DNA of 5,511 nucleotides from Lentisphaera sp. (GTDB lineage: Bacteria; Verrucomicrobiota; Lentisphaeria; Victivallales; GWF2-50-93): positions 1 through 5,511 of the forward strand of contig DYMC01000158.1 of assembly GCA_020721745.1 (NCBI GenBank), given 5' to 3'. The notes below the pieces were generated by a model. That model did not search any database. It saw only the letters and a program-made list of their open reading frames with translations, and was not told where the DNA came from. Of the stretch, positions 5,480 to 5,511 are shown piece after piece. How positions within the stretch are numbered: the first letter of the stretch is position 1; each line of letters begins with the position of its first letter. Made by a program: the position numbers and the translations under genes.

Positions 5480-5511
5480 AAATTTCTTCGTTTTTCAAAT
5501 CATTATTATTT

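Overview
The window looks like a GC-rich bacterial chromosome segment from the Planctomycetota-Verrucomicrobiota-Lentisphaerota group. I favour a Lentisphaerota (Victivallis-like) organism. That placement is inferred from the style of three proteins: a GH28-type glycosidase without a signal peptide, an ABC transporter whose permease is a fused double ABC-2 unit, and a lipoprotein start with a TPR-like tail. The abundance of decayed transposase fragments and palindromic intergenic elements also fits. No rRNA, tRNA or marker gene is present to confirm it.

Layout. 1-350: the 5' part of a lipoprotein gene that stops where a foreign AT-rich junction begins. 350-620: a badly damaged transposase gene on the minus strand, with a nonsense codon, an internal deletion and a missing 3' end. 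620-793: AT-rich intergenic DNA with a promoter and a perfect 16-bp palindrome just before the next gene. 794-1966: an intact GH28-family gene, probably a cytoplasmic pectin-oligosaccharide hydrolase. 1967-2753: 787 bases without an intact gene. They hold a perfect 15-bp-arm hairpin, a 3' scrap of an IS630-type transposase gene on the minus strand, a 169-bp element bounded by perfect 14-bp inverted repeats with three nested hairpins inside, a pyrimidine-rich low-complexity stretch, and a good sigma-70-like promoter. 2754-5460: a two-gene operon encoding an ABC-2 exporter or assembly transporter, ATPase then permease, separated by 4 bases. 5461-5511: a short tail with a weak hairpin.

How the genes work together. 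The ATPase and permease should form one complex. The permease carries two homologous ABC-2 halves in one chain, so one permease with two ATPase copies would make a complete transporter; its substrate cannot be read from sequence. The GH28 gene appears to be a separately regulated single-gene unit. Everything else is debris or small structured repeats. The most unusual item is the 169-bp multi-hairpin element at 2241-2409, which resembles a non-autonomous mobile element or a structured repeat family.
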